Notes: generated from the sequence alone by a model not told the origin. A DNA stretch of 5,567 nt from Desulfobacterales bacterium (GCA_013042695.1 JABDPQ010000494.1:1-5567), one strand, 5' to 3'. Shown: positions 1 to 5,567, numbered from the stretch's first letter. Program-made: numbers and translations.

Positions 1-521
1 GTGGTGTACTGGAAGTCTTAAAAAACAATAGTGGCCTCGAGTTGGTGGCTCAACGTTCACATCCGGACTGGTCTCCAGATCTGGCGCGAGAGACGACAGA
101 AACACTTCTGGTAAAATTCAATAATCAAATTGACGCTTTTGTGTGCAATAACAGTGGATTGGCCAGCGGCGTGATTGCCGCGCTGGCCCTTGAGGGATTG
201 GCAGATACAGAAAAAGTGTTTGTTGCCGGATCTGATGCCGACCTGCGAAATATTCAGTATATTTATCAAGGAAAACAGACGGTTGAAATCTGGAAAAAAA
301 TCAAACCATTAGCATATCAGGCTGCGGAAATCGCTGTGTCGGTAGCACAGCAACCGGAGAAAGCCATAATAGATATTGTTGAAGGTTTCAAAATGGTCGA
401 TAATGGCTTTATGACCGTTCCGACAATTATCACCCCGGTGATTCTTGTCACAAAGGAAAATATCGATAGTACCGTGATTGCCGAAGGATTCTTTACCAAA
501 GAGCAGGTACACGGAAAATAA
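1..521 (+). CDS. xylF: Xylose-type sugar ABC transporter substrate-binding protein, C-terminal part (5' end outside window)
   Basis: The reading frame is open from base 3 to the TAA at 519-521, giving 172 residues; the start codon and signal peptide lie to the left of the window. The protein would be the periplasmic receptor that hands a pentose or related sugar to an ABC permease. The segment GSDADLRNI, followed by QTVEIWKKIKPLAYQAAEIAV, lines up from memory with E. coli XylF (GQDADLAGI, then QTMTVYKPITLLANTAAEIAV). This includes the Asp of the DAD motif and a Lys after the aromatic residue, both of which contact sugar in XylF. The ending, TPVILVTKENIDSTVIAEGFF, also matches the XylF C-terminus. 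The usual N-D pair in the hinge-side motif appears as N-S (CNNSGLASG), so sugar preference may differ. No xylG or xylH follows; the next gene is convergent, so this is the last gene of its unit on this side. The family call is firm, the exact sugar is not. Confidence 0.85.
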   Translation, partial: GVLEVLKNNSGLELVAQRSHPDWSPDLARETTETLLVKFNNQIDAFVCNNSGLASGVIAALALEGLADTEKVFVAGSDADLRNIQYIYQGKQTVEIWKKIKPLAYQAAEIAVSVAQQPEKAIIDIVEGFKMVDNGFMTVPTIITPVILVTKENIDSTVIAEGFFTKEQVHGK

Positions 522-524
522 AAG

Positions 525-569
525 ATCACGTTCATGAGGATGGGAGTCCTTTTTCCTCATGGACGCGAT
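525..569. terminator. Probable bidirectional intrinsic terminator between xylF and glk
   Basis: Bases 529-540 pair with 554-565 in a 12-base-pair stem containing one G-T wobble, around a 13-base loop. Past one mismatch, three more pairs (525-527 with 567-569) extend it. On the plus strand a T-rich stretch (576-586) follows a few bases after the stem. On the minus strand the mirror stretch left of the stem (514-524, A-rich on plus) reads as a T-rich tract. The position between the ends of two convergent genes fits a terminator serving both. The T tract is not immediately adjacent on the plus side, which lowers certainty for that direction. Confidence 0.65.
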
Positions 570-633
570 GCTCAGCTTTTCTTTTTAATGGGAGTACTCT
601 TTTTTTCGACATCAAGTGTTGGAGGAATAGACA

Positions 634-1626
634 CTATAATATCTCGAGGCCATAATAAGCCGCCCCGGTAAGGGCAGTGTCGGTTTTAAGAATGACATTA
701 ACCGGCATATTCACAAGTAGATGAGACATACGGCCTTTATGCAGAAATTTCTCCATAAAAAGACCTTTCTGAAGTGCTGGAAGGATTCGGGGTGGAATCC
801 CTCCACCTAGATACACTCCCCCTGATGGTAGTATTTTCAACGCCATATTTCCTGCTTCTGAACCGAGAATAGAAATAAACATGTCAAGTGTGGCGCTACA
901 AATAGGACAATTGCCATCTTTTTTTAAAGCTATTTTGACGATCAGAGGTGTCGGATCTTTGGTCTTTGCGACTTCCCTGGCAAGCCATTCGGGTTCTTCT
1001 GCCCTGCCACTATCTTTGAAAAAATTATAAATATTTGGAATTCCGATTCCAGAGCAGACCCGTTCATAGCTCACACGCTCATATTTTTGCATTAAATAAC
1101 GCAGGAGATCAATTTCCAGTTCACTCGTTGGTGCAAAATCACCATGGCCACCTTCTGAGGATTGAGCTAAGTATCGAGTCCCGCCCCATATTAGAAAAGC
1201 CTCTCCAAGACCGGTGCCAGGGGCAATAATTGCGATTGTTCCACCTTGCACAGTATTGCCGCGGTTGTTCAAGGCATACATATCATTCTTTTCTAAAGAA
1301 GGTATTGACCAGGCAATTGCTTCTAGATCATTTAGAAGTGCAACAGACGGAGTATTCAGGGCATTGGCTAAATGATCCTTATCGATAATCCAGGGAAGGT
1401 TAGTGATTTTTGCTTTTCCGCCAGAAACTGGCCCGGCCACTCCGAAGGCAGCTTTTTCAATCTCAAATTTGAATGGTGCGCAAAATTCAGTGACGATAGC
1501 TTCGAGGTTGGCATAATTAGCACTTGGGAATGTCTTTGAAAAGAGAGGAGACCTCATGCCTTTTTCGTAAGAGTAAATCCCTAATGCTGTTTTGGTTCCT
1601 CCGATATCACCCGCAAGTATCATCAT
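634..1626 (-). CDS. glk: Glucokinase (Glk family, ATP-dependent)
   Basis: A 330-residue cytoplasmic enzyme that phosphorylates glucose with ATP to glucose-6-phosphate. Its length is close to the 321 residues of E. coli Glk. Visible motifs in order are: the phosphate-binding GDIGGTKT at 6-13; the VAGPVSG segment at 63-69; LLNDLEA at 97-103, whose N99 and D100 match the sugar-binding Asn and catalytic Asp of E. coli Glk; APGTGLGEA at 135-143; EGGHGDFAP at 158-166, with sugar-contacting E158 and H161; E188 in SYERVCSG; and GGVYLGGGIPPRI near the C-terminus. This is the Glk type rather than a ROK sugar kinase, whose zinc-binding cysteine motif is absent. There are two adjacent ATG codons (1624-1626 and 1621-1623). 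The weak ribosome site AAGAAG ends three bases before the first and six before the second, so the second may be the real start. The gene stands alone, convergent with xylF, and suits a cell that imports free sugar by ABC transport. Confidence 0.93.
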   Translation of the reverse strand: MMILAGDIGGTKTALGIYSYEKGMRSPLFSKTFPSANYANLEAIVTEFCAPFKFEIEKAAFGVAGPVSGGKAKITNLPWIIDKDHLANALNTPSVALLNDLEAIAWSIPSLEKNDMYALNNRGNTVQGGTIAIIAPGTGLGEAFLIWGGTRYLAQSSEGGHGDFAPTSELEIDLLRYLMQKYERVSYERVCSGIGIPNIYNFFKDSGRAEEPEWLAREVAKTKDPTPLIVKIALKKDGNCPICSATLDMFISILGSEAGNMALKILPSGGVYLGGGIPPRILPALQKGLFMEKFLHKGRMSHLLVNMPVNVILKTDTALTGAAYYGLEIL

Positions 1627-1741
1627 GCACTTCTTTTTCTATTAAAGTAAATTCCTGTCTTCTTCAATCAGTGAAGGGGTTTGTAATTCTTGCTAGCCAA
1701 CCTTCCTTCATGCAGCCACGAGGGGTTCTTGCACCGTAGCT

Positions 1742-1767
1742 GAGTGTCATTGCATAACAGAGTGTCA
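1742..1767 (+). repeat. Pair of direct repeats GAGTGTCA
   Basis: The octamer GAGTGTCA occurs at 1742-1749 and again at 1760-1767, start to start 18 bases. Closely spaced short direct repeats of this kind occur at ends of some insertion sequences and in regulator binding sites. No inverted copy exists elsewhere in the intergenic region, so an intact element is not supported. Function unknown. Confidence 0.4.
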
Positions 1768-1907
1768 CGCAAGTCCGGCTTTATCTGACAAGATGTACTC
1801 AATTGAAGGGAACCCAAATTCGGAAAAGTTTATATGGTTACAATTTAGCTCAACCATACTTGTGAATACACAGCTTTCTCCTAAATTTCAAGCAATCCCG
1901 CTATAGG

Positions 1908-1963
1908 CGCAGAGTCGGGAATGATTTGTTTTTCAAGTTTGGGAGACCGAATCGCAGAGTTGG
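1908..1963 (+). repeat. Imperfect direct repeat CGCAGAGTYGG
   Basis: An 11-base sequence occurs at 1908-1918 (CGCAGAGTCGG) and at 1953-1963 (CGCAGAGTTGG), with one mismatch and an offset of 45 bases. The first copy lies next to a small TCCCG/CGGGA inverted repeat (1896-1900 with 1916-1920). No role is evident. Confidence 0.3.
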
Positions 1964-2268
1964 CTTCTTATTGAAAGAGCCACTTGCAAAACGCCCTTTT
2001 CGTTCAACCTCTACGTTATGCTTAAATTTTTGTCCTCGGAATAGCAATAATATGCCTGCGGTAAAAATTTTTCGCATGGTTTGACTTTGAACGAAAATCA
2101 TCATTTTACAAAAGGCTCGACATAGAGAATATTTTTTGTCATCAGCTGCCTTCTCCTATCAGTGGCAGTAAAATGAATAAAATAATACTACAAACAAGAT
2201 TCCAAAAAAAAACAGGCCATAGGAATTTTAGTATGATAATGTGTAGTTCTCAAACTCATTGTAAAACG

Positions 2269-2393
2269 ATAGTTGCAACCTTACCTGCCGATAGTTTTTA
2301 GACAATCTTTGCAGTAAAACAGACGATGCCAACTAAACAACATCCTTAGGGAAAATATTCCATGCCGAAAAAAACCAAAATAGTTGCAACTAT
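2269..2393. promoter_or_regulatory. Two copies of ATAGTTGCAAC flanking the pyk start, candidate operator pair
   Basis: ATAGTTGCAAC occurs at 2269-2279, upstream of pyk, and again at 2380-2390, inside its seventh to tenth codons. Both contain the palindrome GTTGCAAC. The second copy extends to the perfect 14-base palindrome ATAGTTGCAACTAT (2380-2393), and the first matches it at 12 of 14 positions. The palindrome centres are 111 bases apart. Paired dyads either side of a start are consistent with a repressor that loops DNA, but the second copy also simply encodes the conserved IVATI segment of the enzyme, so chance is possible. Confidence 0.3.
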
Positions 2394-3777
2394 CTCTACA
2401 CTCAATTGTTCCGTTGAATTCATACAACATCTATACCAAGCAGGTATGGATGTCGTTCGGCTCAACACTGCCCATATGAGCCATGAAGACGCTCTGGTGG
2501 TAATCAATAACACCCGAGCGGTCTCTGAAAAAATCGGCATTCTACTCGACACCAAAGGGCCGGAGATCAGAACCTGTGATGCGGTCAAGGAGCTTCGCGT
2601 AAAATGCGGTGATACGATTCGGATTAAGGGAGCTTCCGGTGAACAGTCCCAGGGCAATGTGATCTGCGTCTCCCATGATAATTTTGTCAAGGATGTGCCA
2701 GTGGGCAGCTCAGTGTTGATCGACGATGGCGATATCGCTCTGGCAGTTGAGGTTAAGGACGGGGAGTATCTCTGCTGCTTGGTTGAAAACGATGGGATTA
2801 TTAAAAAGCGAAAATCGATAAACATTCCTTCTGTGCACGTGAAGTTGCCGGCACTCAGTGCCAAGGACAAGGAATTTATCCGCTTCGCCGCAGCCAATGA
2901 CCTTGATTTTATCGCCCACTCATTTGTCCGCAATAAGGATGACGTCGTTGCAGTTCAACAGATCCTCGATGAAGAGAAGTCTTCAATGAAAATCATCTCG
3001 AAGATCGAGAACTACGAAGGCGTGAAAAACCTCGACGAAATCCTGGACAACTGTTACGGGGTTATGATAGCGAGAGGTGATCTGGCAGTTGAGATTCCCA
3101 CCGAACAGATTCCACTTATCCAGAAAAAGATCATTAACACCTGTATTGAGAGGCGCCGACCAGTGATCGTTGCTACTCAGATGCTGCATTCGATGATCGA
3201 CTCTCCGAGACCAACCCGTGCTGAGGTCTCCGATGTGGCAAACGCCTGCCTTGATCATGCCGATGCGCTCATGCTTTCAGGTGAAACAGCCAATGGCAGA
3301 TATCCCGAGATTGCCGTAAGAATCATGAGCAAGGTGATTAACGAGGTGGAATCCAAGCACATCACCTTTACCAACGTATCCTATACTCACGACAACAAGA
3401 TAACCGCCTATCTGGCAAAAGCAGCGGTCAAGGCATCGCTGAGGTTGAATACAAAGGCTATCGTTGCTGACTCATTTTACGGTAACTCCATCCGGTCACT
3501 TTCCGCCTATAGAAGCAGCAACGTTATCTATGCGCAGGTCTACGATCAAAAGGTCATGCGCCAACTCTCGCTCTCCTACGGGGTCTATGCCGACTATATC
3601 ATGATGGATATCACCCACGCCGAACCGTTAAGAAAATCTATATGCCGACTTATTGACGAAAATAAATTTCATGATGAAGATCTGATCATTATGCTCGCTG
3701 GAAGTTTTGGCATTGCTCATGGTGCTTCCTACATAGAGATCAGTACTGCAGCTAATTTTAAAACCAAATGCGGTTGA
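2362..3777 (+). CDS. pyk: Pyruvate kinase
   Basis: A 471-residue cytoplasmic enzyme, normal length for bacterial Pyk, that converts phosphoenolpyruvate and ADP to pyruvate and ATP in the last step of glycolysis. The opening KIVATIS is the first strand of the barrel. R33 and N35 in RLN, D63 and T64 in LLDTKGPEIRT, the catalytic K214 and metal-binding E216 in SKIEN, the ARGD loop at 237-240 and T272 in VATQML correspond to the known active-site residues. The B domain follows residue 71, and the C-terminal domain runs from about 345 and ends in GSFGIAHGASYIEI. E68 in KGPEIRT is the glutamate that marks potassium-dependent pyruvate kinases. The usual N-F-S-H is N-T-A-H here, losing the Ser that helps bind potassium. 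This N-T-A-H form is what I recall from Bacteroidetes enzymes. The start ATG has an AGGGA ribosome site at 2348-2352, nine bases upstream, and no other start fits the family N-terminus. It appears to be monocistronic. Confidence 0.95.
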   Translation: MPKKTKIVATISTLNCSVEFIQHLYQAGMDVVRLNTAHMSHEDALVVINNTRAVSEKIGILLDTKGPEIRTCDAVKELRVKCGDTIRIKGASGEQSQGNVICVSHDNFVKDVPVGSSVLIDDGDIALAVEVKDGEYLCCLVENDGIIKKRKSINIPSVHVKLPALSAKDKEFIRFAAANDLDFIAHSFVRNKDDVVAVQQILDEEKSSMKIISKIENYEGVKNLDEILDNCYGVMIARGDLAVEIPTEQIPLIQKKIINTCIERRRPVIVATQMLHSMIDSPRPTRAEVSDVANACLDHADALMLSGETANGRYPEIAVRIMSKVINEVESKHITFTNVSYTHDNKITAYLAKAAVKASLRLNTKAIVADSFYGNSIRSLSAYRSSNVIYAQVYDQKVMRQLSLSYGVYADYIMMDITHAEPLRKSICRLIDENKFHDEDLIIMLAGSFGIAHGASYIEISTAANFKTKCG

Positions 3778-3783
3778 TTTTTT
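3762..3783 (+). terminator. Weak candidate terminator at the end of pyk
   Basis: AACC (3762-3765) can pair with GGTT (3772-3775) around a six-base loop, followed after two bases by six T residues (3778-3783). It overlaps the pyk stop codon. The stem has only four pairs, so it is a marginal intrinsic terminator, but no better one is visible downstream of pyk. Confidence 0.3.
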
Positions 3784-4052
3784 CAGCAACTATAGATCGA
3801 CACTGAATGCTGGTAATCTCTCATTTCTTTAGTAGCCGTGGACTATTCCCAAAATGGTCTGACGACATATCGTCTCGAAATTTCATCACCGACACAGGGA
3901 CTGTAACATTGAGTGGAAGAATATGGTTGACGTCTTTGAATAGCGTCAGGTATCGGGGATTAAGTTAACTGCTATATTTTAGTGTTGGTATGTCGTCGAT
4001 TGGCTCAATTTATTCTGGATCAAAATACGAAATGCGTAAAAATCAAATATAA

Positions 4053-4074
4053 TAATTGACATTTTGGGCAATTA
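4053..4074. promoter_or_regulatory. Inverted repeat TAATTG-N10-CAATTA over the -35 box
   Basis: TAATTG (4053-4058) and CAATTA (4069-4074) form a perfect six-base inverted repeat with a ten-base spacer. It overlaps the -35 hexamer of the promoter before the AsnC-family gene. AT-rich dyads of about this size suit Lrp/AsnC dimers, and members of the family often repress their own gene, so this is a candidate autoregulatory site. That role is inferred from position only. Confidence 0.35.
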
Positions 4075-4084
4075 CTTGTAAAAA
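4056..4084 (+). promoter_or_regulatory. Sigma70-like promoter of the regulator/aminomethyltransferase unit
   Basis: A perfect -35 box TTGACA (4056-4061) is followed after exactly 17 bases by TAAAAA (4079-4084), which matches four of six -10 positions. Transcription would start near 4091, giving a leader of about 23 bases containing the ribosome site AGGGG (4103-4107). The strong -35 and weak -10 fit a regulated promoter. Confidence 0.5.
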
Positions 4085-4113
4085 TAGTGTTAACATTGTC
4101 ATAGGGGTGCGAA

Positions 4114-4557
4114 ATGAAATTGGACGAAATAAATATTTCCATCATTAACCATCTAAGAGACGGAAGGATGCCGTTTAAAAAAATTGCGGACGATCTTAGC
4201 GTTTCTGAAGGAACGGTTCGAGCGCGGGTCAAAAGGCTTCAGGAAGATGGTGTCCTGGAGATCACCAGTCTCGTTGATCCGGAATCGATTCCTGATAAAT
4301 ATCTGGTAATGGTAGGGGTTAAGCTGAAGAATATGGACCTGGTAGCAAAAGGCGAAGAGTTCAGTAAGCTTCGTGGTGTTATCTCTGTCTGTGTAGTTAC
4401 TGGGCGATTTGACCTTATGCTCTTGGTTATGTTGAAAAAACAATTCGGCATGCTTGAGTTTTATACTGAAGAAGTTTCGCAGATTGAGGATGTTCGTTCT
4501 GTGGAAACCTTTGTTATATATAAAAGTTTTGATCTAAAAGTACCTCTGGTTCTTTGA
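4114..4557 (+). CDS. AsnC/Lrp-family transcriptional regulator
   Basis: A 147-residue DNA-binding protein, typical length for the family. The N-terminal winged helix-turn-helix covers about residues 4-50, with the helices in PFKKIADDLSVSEGTVRARV followed by KRLQEDGVLE. The C-terminal half, from about residue 63, is the RAM ligand-binding and oligomerisation domain (opening YLVMVGVKL, with the conserved turn motif G97-R-F-D-L101). Such proteins bind amino acids or other small molecules and form dimers to octamers. The ATG has a good ribosome site, AGGGG, six bases upstream. The next gene is an aminomethyltransferase homologue 55 bases downstream on the same strand with no terminator between them, so this protein probably controls its own operon in response to glycine or a related compound. 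Global Lrp controls gcv genes in E. coli, which supports the idea by analogy. The effector cannot be read from the sequence. Confidence 0.92.
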   Translation: MKLDEINISIINHLRDGRMPFKKIADDLSVSEGTVRARVKRLQEDGVLEITSLVDPESIPDKYLVMVGVKLKNMDLVAKGEEFSKLRGVISVCVVTGRFDLMLLVMLKKQFGMLEFYTEEVSQIEDVRSVETFVIYKSFDLKVPLVL

Positions 4558-4567
4558 TGGCCAGAGG
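4543..4567 (+). other. Intercistronic hairpin with the regulator's stop codon in its loop
   Basis: CCTCTGG (4543-4549) pairs perfectly with CCAGAGG (4561-4567) around an 11-base loop that contains the TGA at 4555-4557. No T run follows, so it is not a standard terminator. It may be an mRNA processing or stability element that sets the relative levels of the two proteins. Ribosomes terminating on the first gene would melt it. Confidence 0.5.
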
Positions 4568-4612
4568 AAATTAGTTACCTTTGAGCGGACTTGTTTCAGG
4601 GAGGCGTAGAGT

Positions 4613-5567
4613 ATGAACAAGGAAATAAAAACGACCCTATTACACGATTGGCATTTGGAAAACGGGGCCAACATGGCCGTTTTTGGTTCCTATGATATGC
4701 CCCTCTGGTACCCAACGGGTGTCAAGGGGGAACACCTGGCAGTTATAAACGCTGCCGGACTTTTTGATACCAGTCACATGGCGGTAGTCACTATAGCAGG
4801 CGAGGACGCCAGAAGTCTGTTGCAGAATTGTTTTTCTAAAGATCTGGACCAGTGTCTGGGTCTGAAAAAGACGGCTCTGGTAAAAGGACGTTCTGTCTAT
4901 GGGCTCTTCCTGACCCCACAGGGGTACGTTATGGACGACAGTATTGTCTCTCAGGTTACCGATGAGTTCTATATGGTGGTGGTTAATGCAGGCATGGGGG
5001 GACCTATTGCTGCTCACCTGGCAGAAAATGCAAGGGGGATGAAGGTAGAGATTGTGGACCTTACCGACGGTGTTGGTAAAATTGATATTCAGGGCAAGTT
5101 TTCTGCAAAAATTTTGAGCAAACTTCTTTCAAACCCCGAAGTTGTTTTTACGAACTTCCCCTATTTTTCTTTCAAGGGTTGGTATGATAATACGATTGAG
5201 GGGGTTGATGCTGTGCAACTGAGTGATGGCACACCTATGCTTCTTTCCCGTACCGGGTATACCGGTGAGTTTGGCTTTGAAATTTATGTGGAGCCCCGAA
5301 AACTGGTTTCATTGTGGAAGATGCTGCTCGAGGCTGGTCAGGAATATTCGCTTGAGCCCTGCGGTCTTGCGGCCCGGGATTCATTGCGCGCAGGGGCTGT
5401 ACTACCGCTATCTCATCAGGATATAGGAAATTGGCCATTTGCAGAAACTCCGTGGCCATTCGCCGTAGCTGAGAAAGATGCAAAAACACAAGCTTTCAGT
5501 AAAGAATTCATTGGAGCTGAAGCTTTGTCCTCCCTCGTGGATACAGATTACACCCTGCCTTTTGCGG
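4613..5567 (+). CDS. gcvT: Aminomethyltransferase, glycine cleavage T-protein (GcvT) family, 3' end outside window
   Basis: An ATG with a strong ribosome site AGGGAGG (4598-4604), eight bases upstream, opens a frame with no stop for 318 codons to the window edge; full GcvT proteins have about 360 residues. GcvT moves the aminomethyl carbon of glycine from lipoylated GcvH to tetrahydrofolate, releasing ammonia. The N-terminal block has HDWHLENGANM, GEHLAVINAAGLFDTSHM and the Asp pair D108-D109 that includes the expected catalytic acid. RTGYTGEFGFE (213-223) is the folate-binding signature, with E219. GLAARDSLR (251-259) gives the conserved Arg-Asp. After this the usual LEAGMPLYGHEI is replaced without gaps by AGAVLPLSHQDI, followed by an unusual WPFAETPWPFAV. 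The protein may therefore be a GcvT paralogue acting on another aminomethyl or methyl donor, and the gene symbol gives the family rather than a proven role. It is probably cotranscribed with the AsnC-family gene. No gcvH or gcvP is visible. Confidence 0.85.
   Translation, partial: MNKEIKTTLLHDWHLENGANMAVFGSYDMPLWYPTGVKGEHLAVINAAGLFDTSHMAVVTIAGEDARSLLQNCFSKDLDQCLGLKKTALVKGRSVYGLFLTPQGYVMDDSIVSQVTDEFYMVVVNAGMGGPIAAHLAENARGMKVEIVDLTDGVGKIDIQGKFSAKILSKLLSNPEVVFTNFPYFSFKGWYDNTIEGVDAVQLSDGTPMLLSRTGYTGEFGFEIYVEPRKLVSLWKMLLEAGQEYSLEPCGLAARDSLRAGAVLPLSHQDIGNWPFAETPWPFAVAEKDAKTQAFSKEFIGAEALSSLVDTDYTLPFA

Larger units (their letters stand above)
1627..2361. other. Long intergenic region between divergent glk and pyk, no convincing gene
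   Basis: This roughly 735-base stretch should hold the promoters of glk (leftward) and pyk (rightward). I found no -35/-10 pair with good spacing for either. TATGAT at 2232-2237, inside an AT-rich tract, resembles a -10 box but has only a poor -35 partner. On the glk side, TTTAAT just upstream of the start is -10-like but would leave almost no leader. One minus-strand frame at 1901-2104 could encode 67 residues, but it has no ribosome site and no recognisable domain. The region contains two short direct-repeat pairs (listed separately) and an AT-rich block at about 2161-2245. It may hold remnants of a lost gene or mobile element; nothing here proves that. Confidence 0.6.
3778..4113. other. 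Intergenic region between pyk and the AsnC-family gene
   Basis: No believable gene is present in these 336 bases. The left part holds several dyads: GACGA/TCGTC at 3861-3865 and 3870-3874; TGACG/CGTCA at 3928-3932 and 3944-3948; and a nine-base long-range inverted repeat, 3861-3869 with 3989-3997, which encloses the second hairpin. The right end carries the promoter and candidate operator of the regulator gene. I looked for the conserved cores of a glycine riboswitch, because a gcvT-type gene lies downstream, and did not see them. Confidence 0.55.

Noticed and set aside
592..606. GAGTACTC palindrome followed by seven T residues as a second terminator
   Set aside because: An eight-base palindrome without a loop cannot form a useful RNA hairpin.
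615..635. AGTGT/ACACT hairpin at the glk stop codon as a glk terminator
   Set aside because: It has five weak pairs and no T run in the minus direction; the stronger hairpin at 525-569 is a better candidate.
1640..1680. Promoter for glk (TTGAAG ... TTTAAT on the minus strand)
   Set aside because: The spacing is only 15 bases and the -10 lies so close to the ATG that little leader would remain; it is not convincing enough to list.
1901..2104. 67-residue minus-strand frame in the glk-pyk gap
   Set aside because: It has no ribosome site before its ATG pair, no recognisable domain and a composition like translated non-coding DNA. I treat it as chance unless a search finds homologues.
2346..2933. 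195-residue minus-strand frame opposite pyk
   Set aside because: It lies wholly within the well-supported pyruvate kinase gene and near its start; the Ser/Thr-rich product is typical of an antisense shadow frame.
3778..4113. Glycine riboswitch ahead of the regulator/aminomethyltransferase unit
   Set aside because: The conserved riboswitch cores were not found, and the likely transcription start near 4091 leaves a leader far too short for one.
4640..5017. 125-residue minus-strand frame opposite the GcvT-family gene
   Set aside because: The plus-strand frame has strong family motifs and a strong ribosome site; the minus frame is its shadow.

Overview
This is an ordinary-looking stretch of bacterial chromosome of moderate, slightly AT-leaning composition, carrying central carbon and one-carbon metabolism genes. 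No phage, CRISPR, intact insertion sequence, tRNA or rRNA gene was seen. The organism is most likely a Gram-negative anaerobe. A Desulfobacterota (sulfate-reducer-like) host is my best guess, from the divergent GcvT-family protein paired with an AsnC/Lrp regulator and from the general codon and spacing style. This is inference only. The pyruvate kinase looks like the variant I associate with Bacteroidetes, so that phylum or lateral transfer cannot be excluded.

Layout, left to right: (1) 1-521, plus strand, the C-terminal part of a periplasmic xylose-type sugar-binding protein (XylF family). (2) 525-569, a strong hairpin with a T-rich tract on one side and an A-rich tract on the other, probably a bidirectional terminator. 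(3) 634-1626, minus strand, a complete glucokinase (Glk family) convergent with xylF. (4) 1627-2361, about 735 bases with no believable gene, containing short repeats and the upstream region of pyk. (5) 2362-3777, plus strand, a complete pyruvate kinase. (6) 3778-4113, a 336-base gap with candidate RNA structure and, at its end, a sigma70-like promoter with an overlapping inverted repeat. (7) 4114-4557, plus strand, a small AsnC/Lrp-family regulator. (8) 4613-5567, plus strand, an aminomethyltransferase (GcvT-family) gene that runs off the right edge.

The left half fits sugar use: uptake by a binding-protein ABC transporter, phosphorylation of free hexose by Glk (needed because ABC import, unlike a PTS, delivers unphosphorylated sugar), and ATP-yielding conversion of PEP to pyruvate by Pyk. 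These genes are on different strands or separated by long gaps, so they are separate transcription units. The right half is a probable two-gene operon in which an amino-acid-responsive regulator is followed after 55 bases by a folate-dependent aminomethyltransferase-like enzyme, which suggests local control of glycine or one-carbon metabolism.

I did not find a clearly new biological system. The points most worth a second look are the divergent C-terminal motif of the GcvT-like protein, the hairpin that holds the regulator's stop codon in its loop, the paired GTTGCAAC palindromes around the pyk start, and the altered potassium-site motif of the pyruvate kinase.
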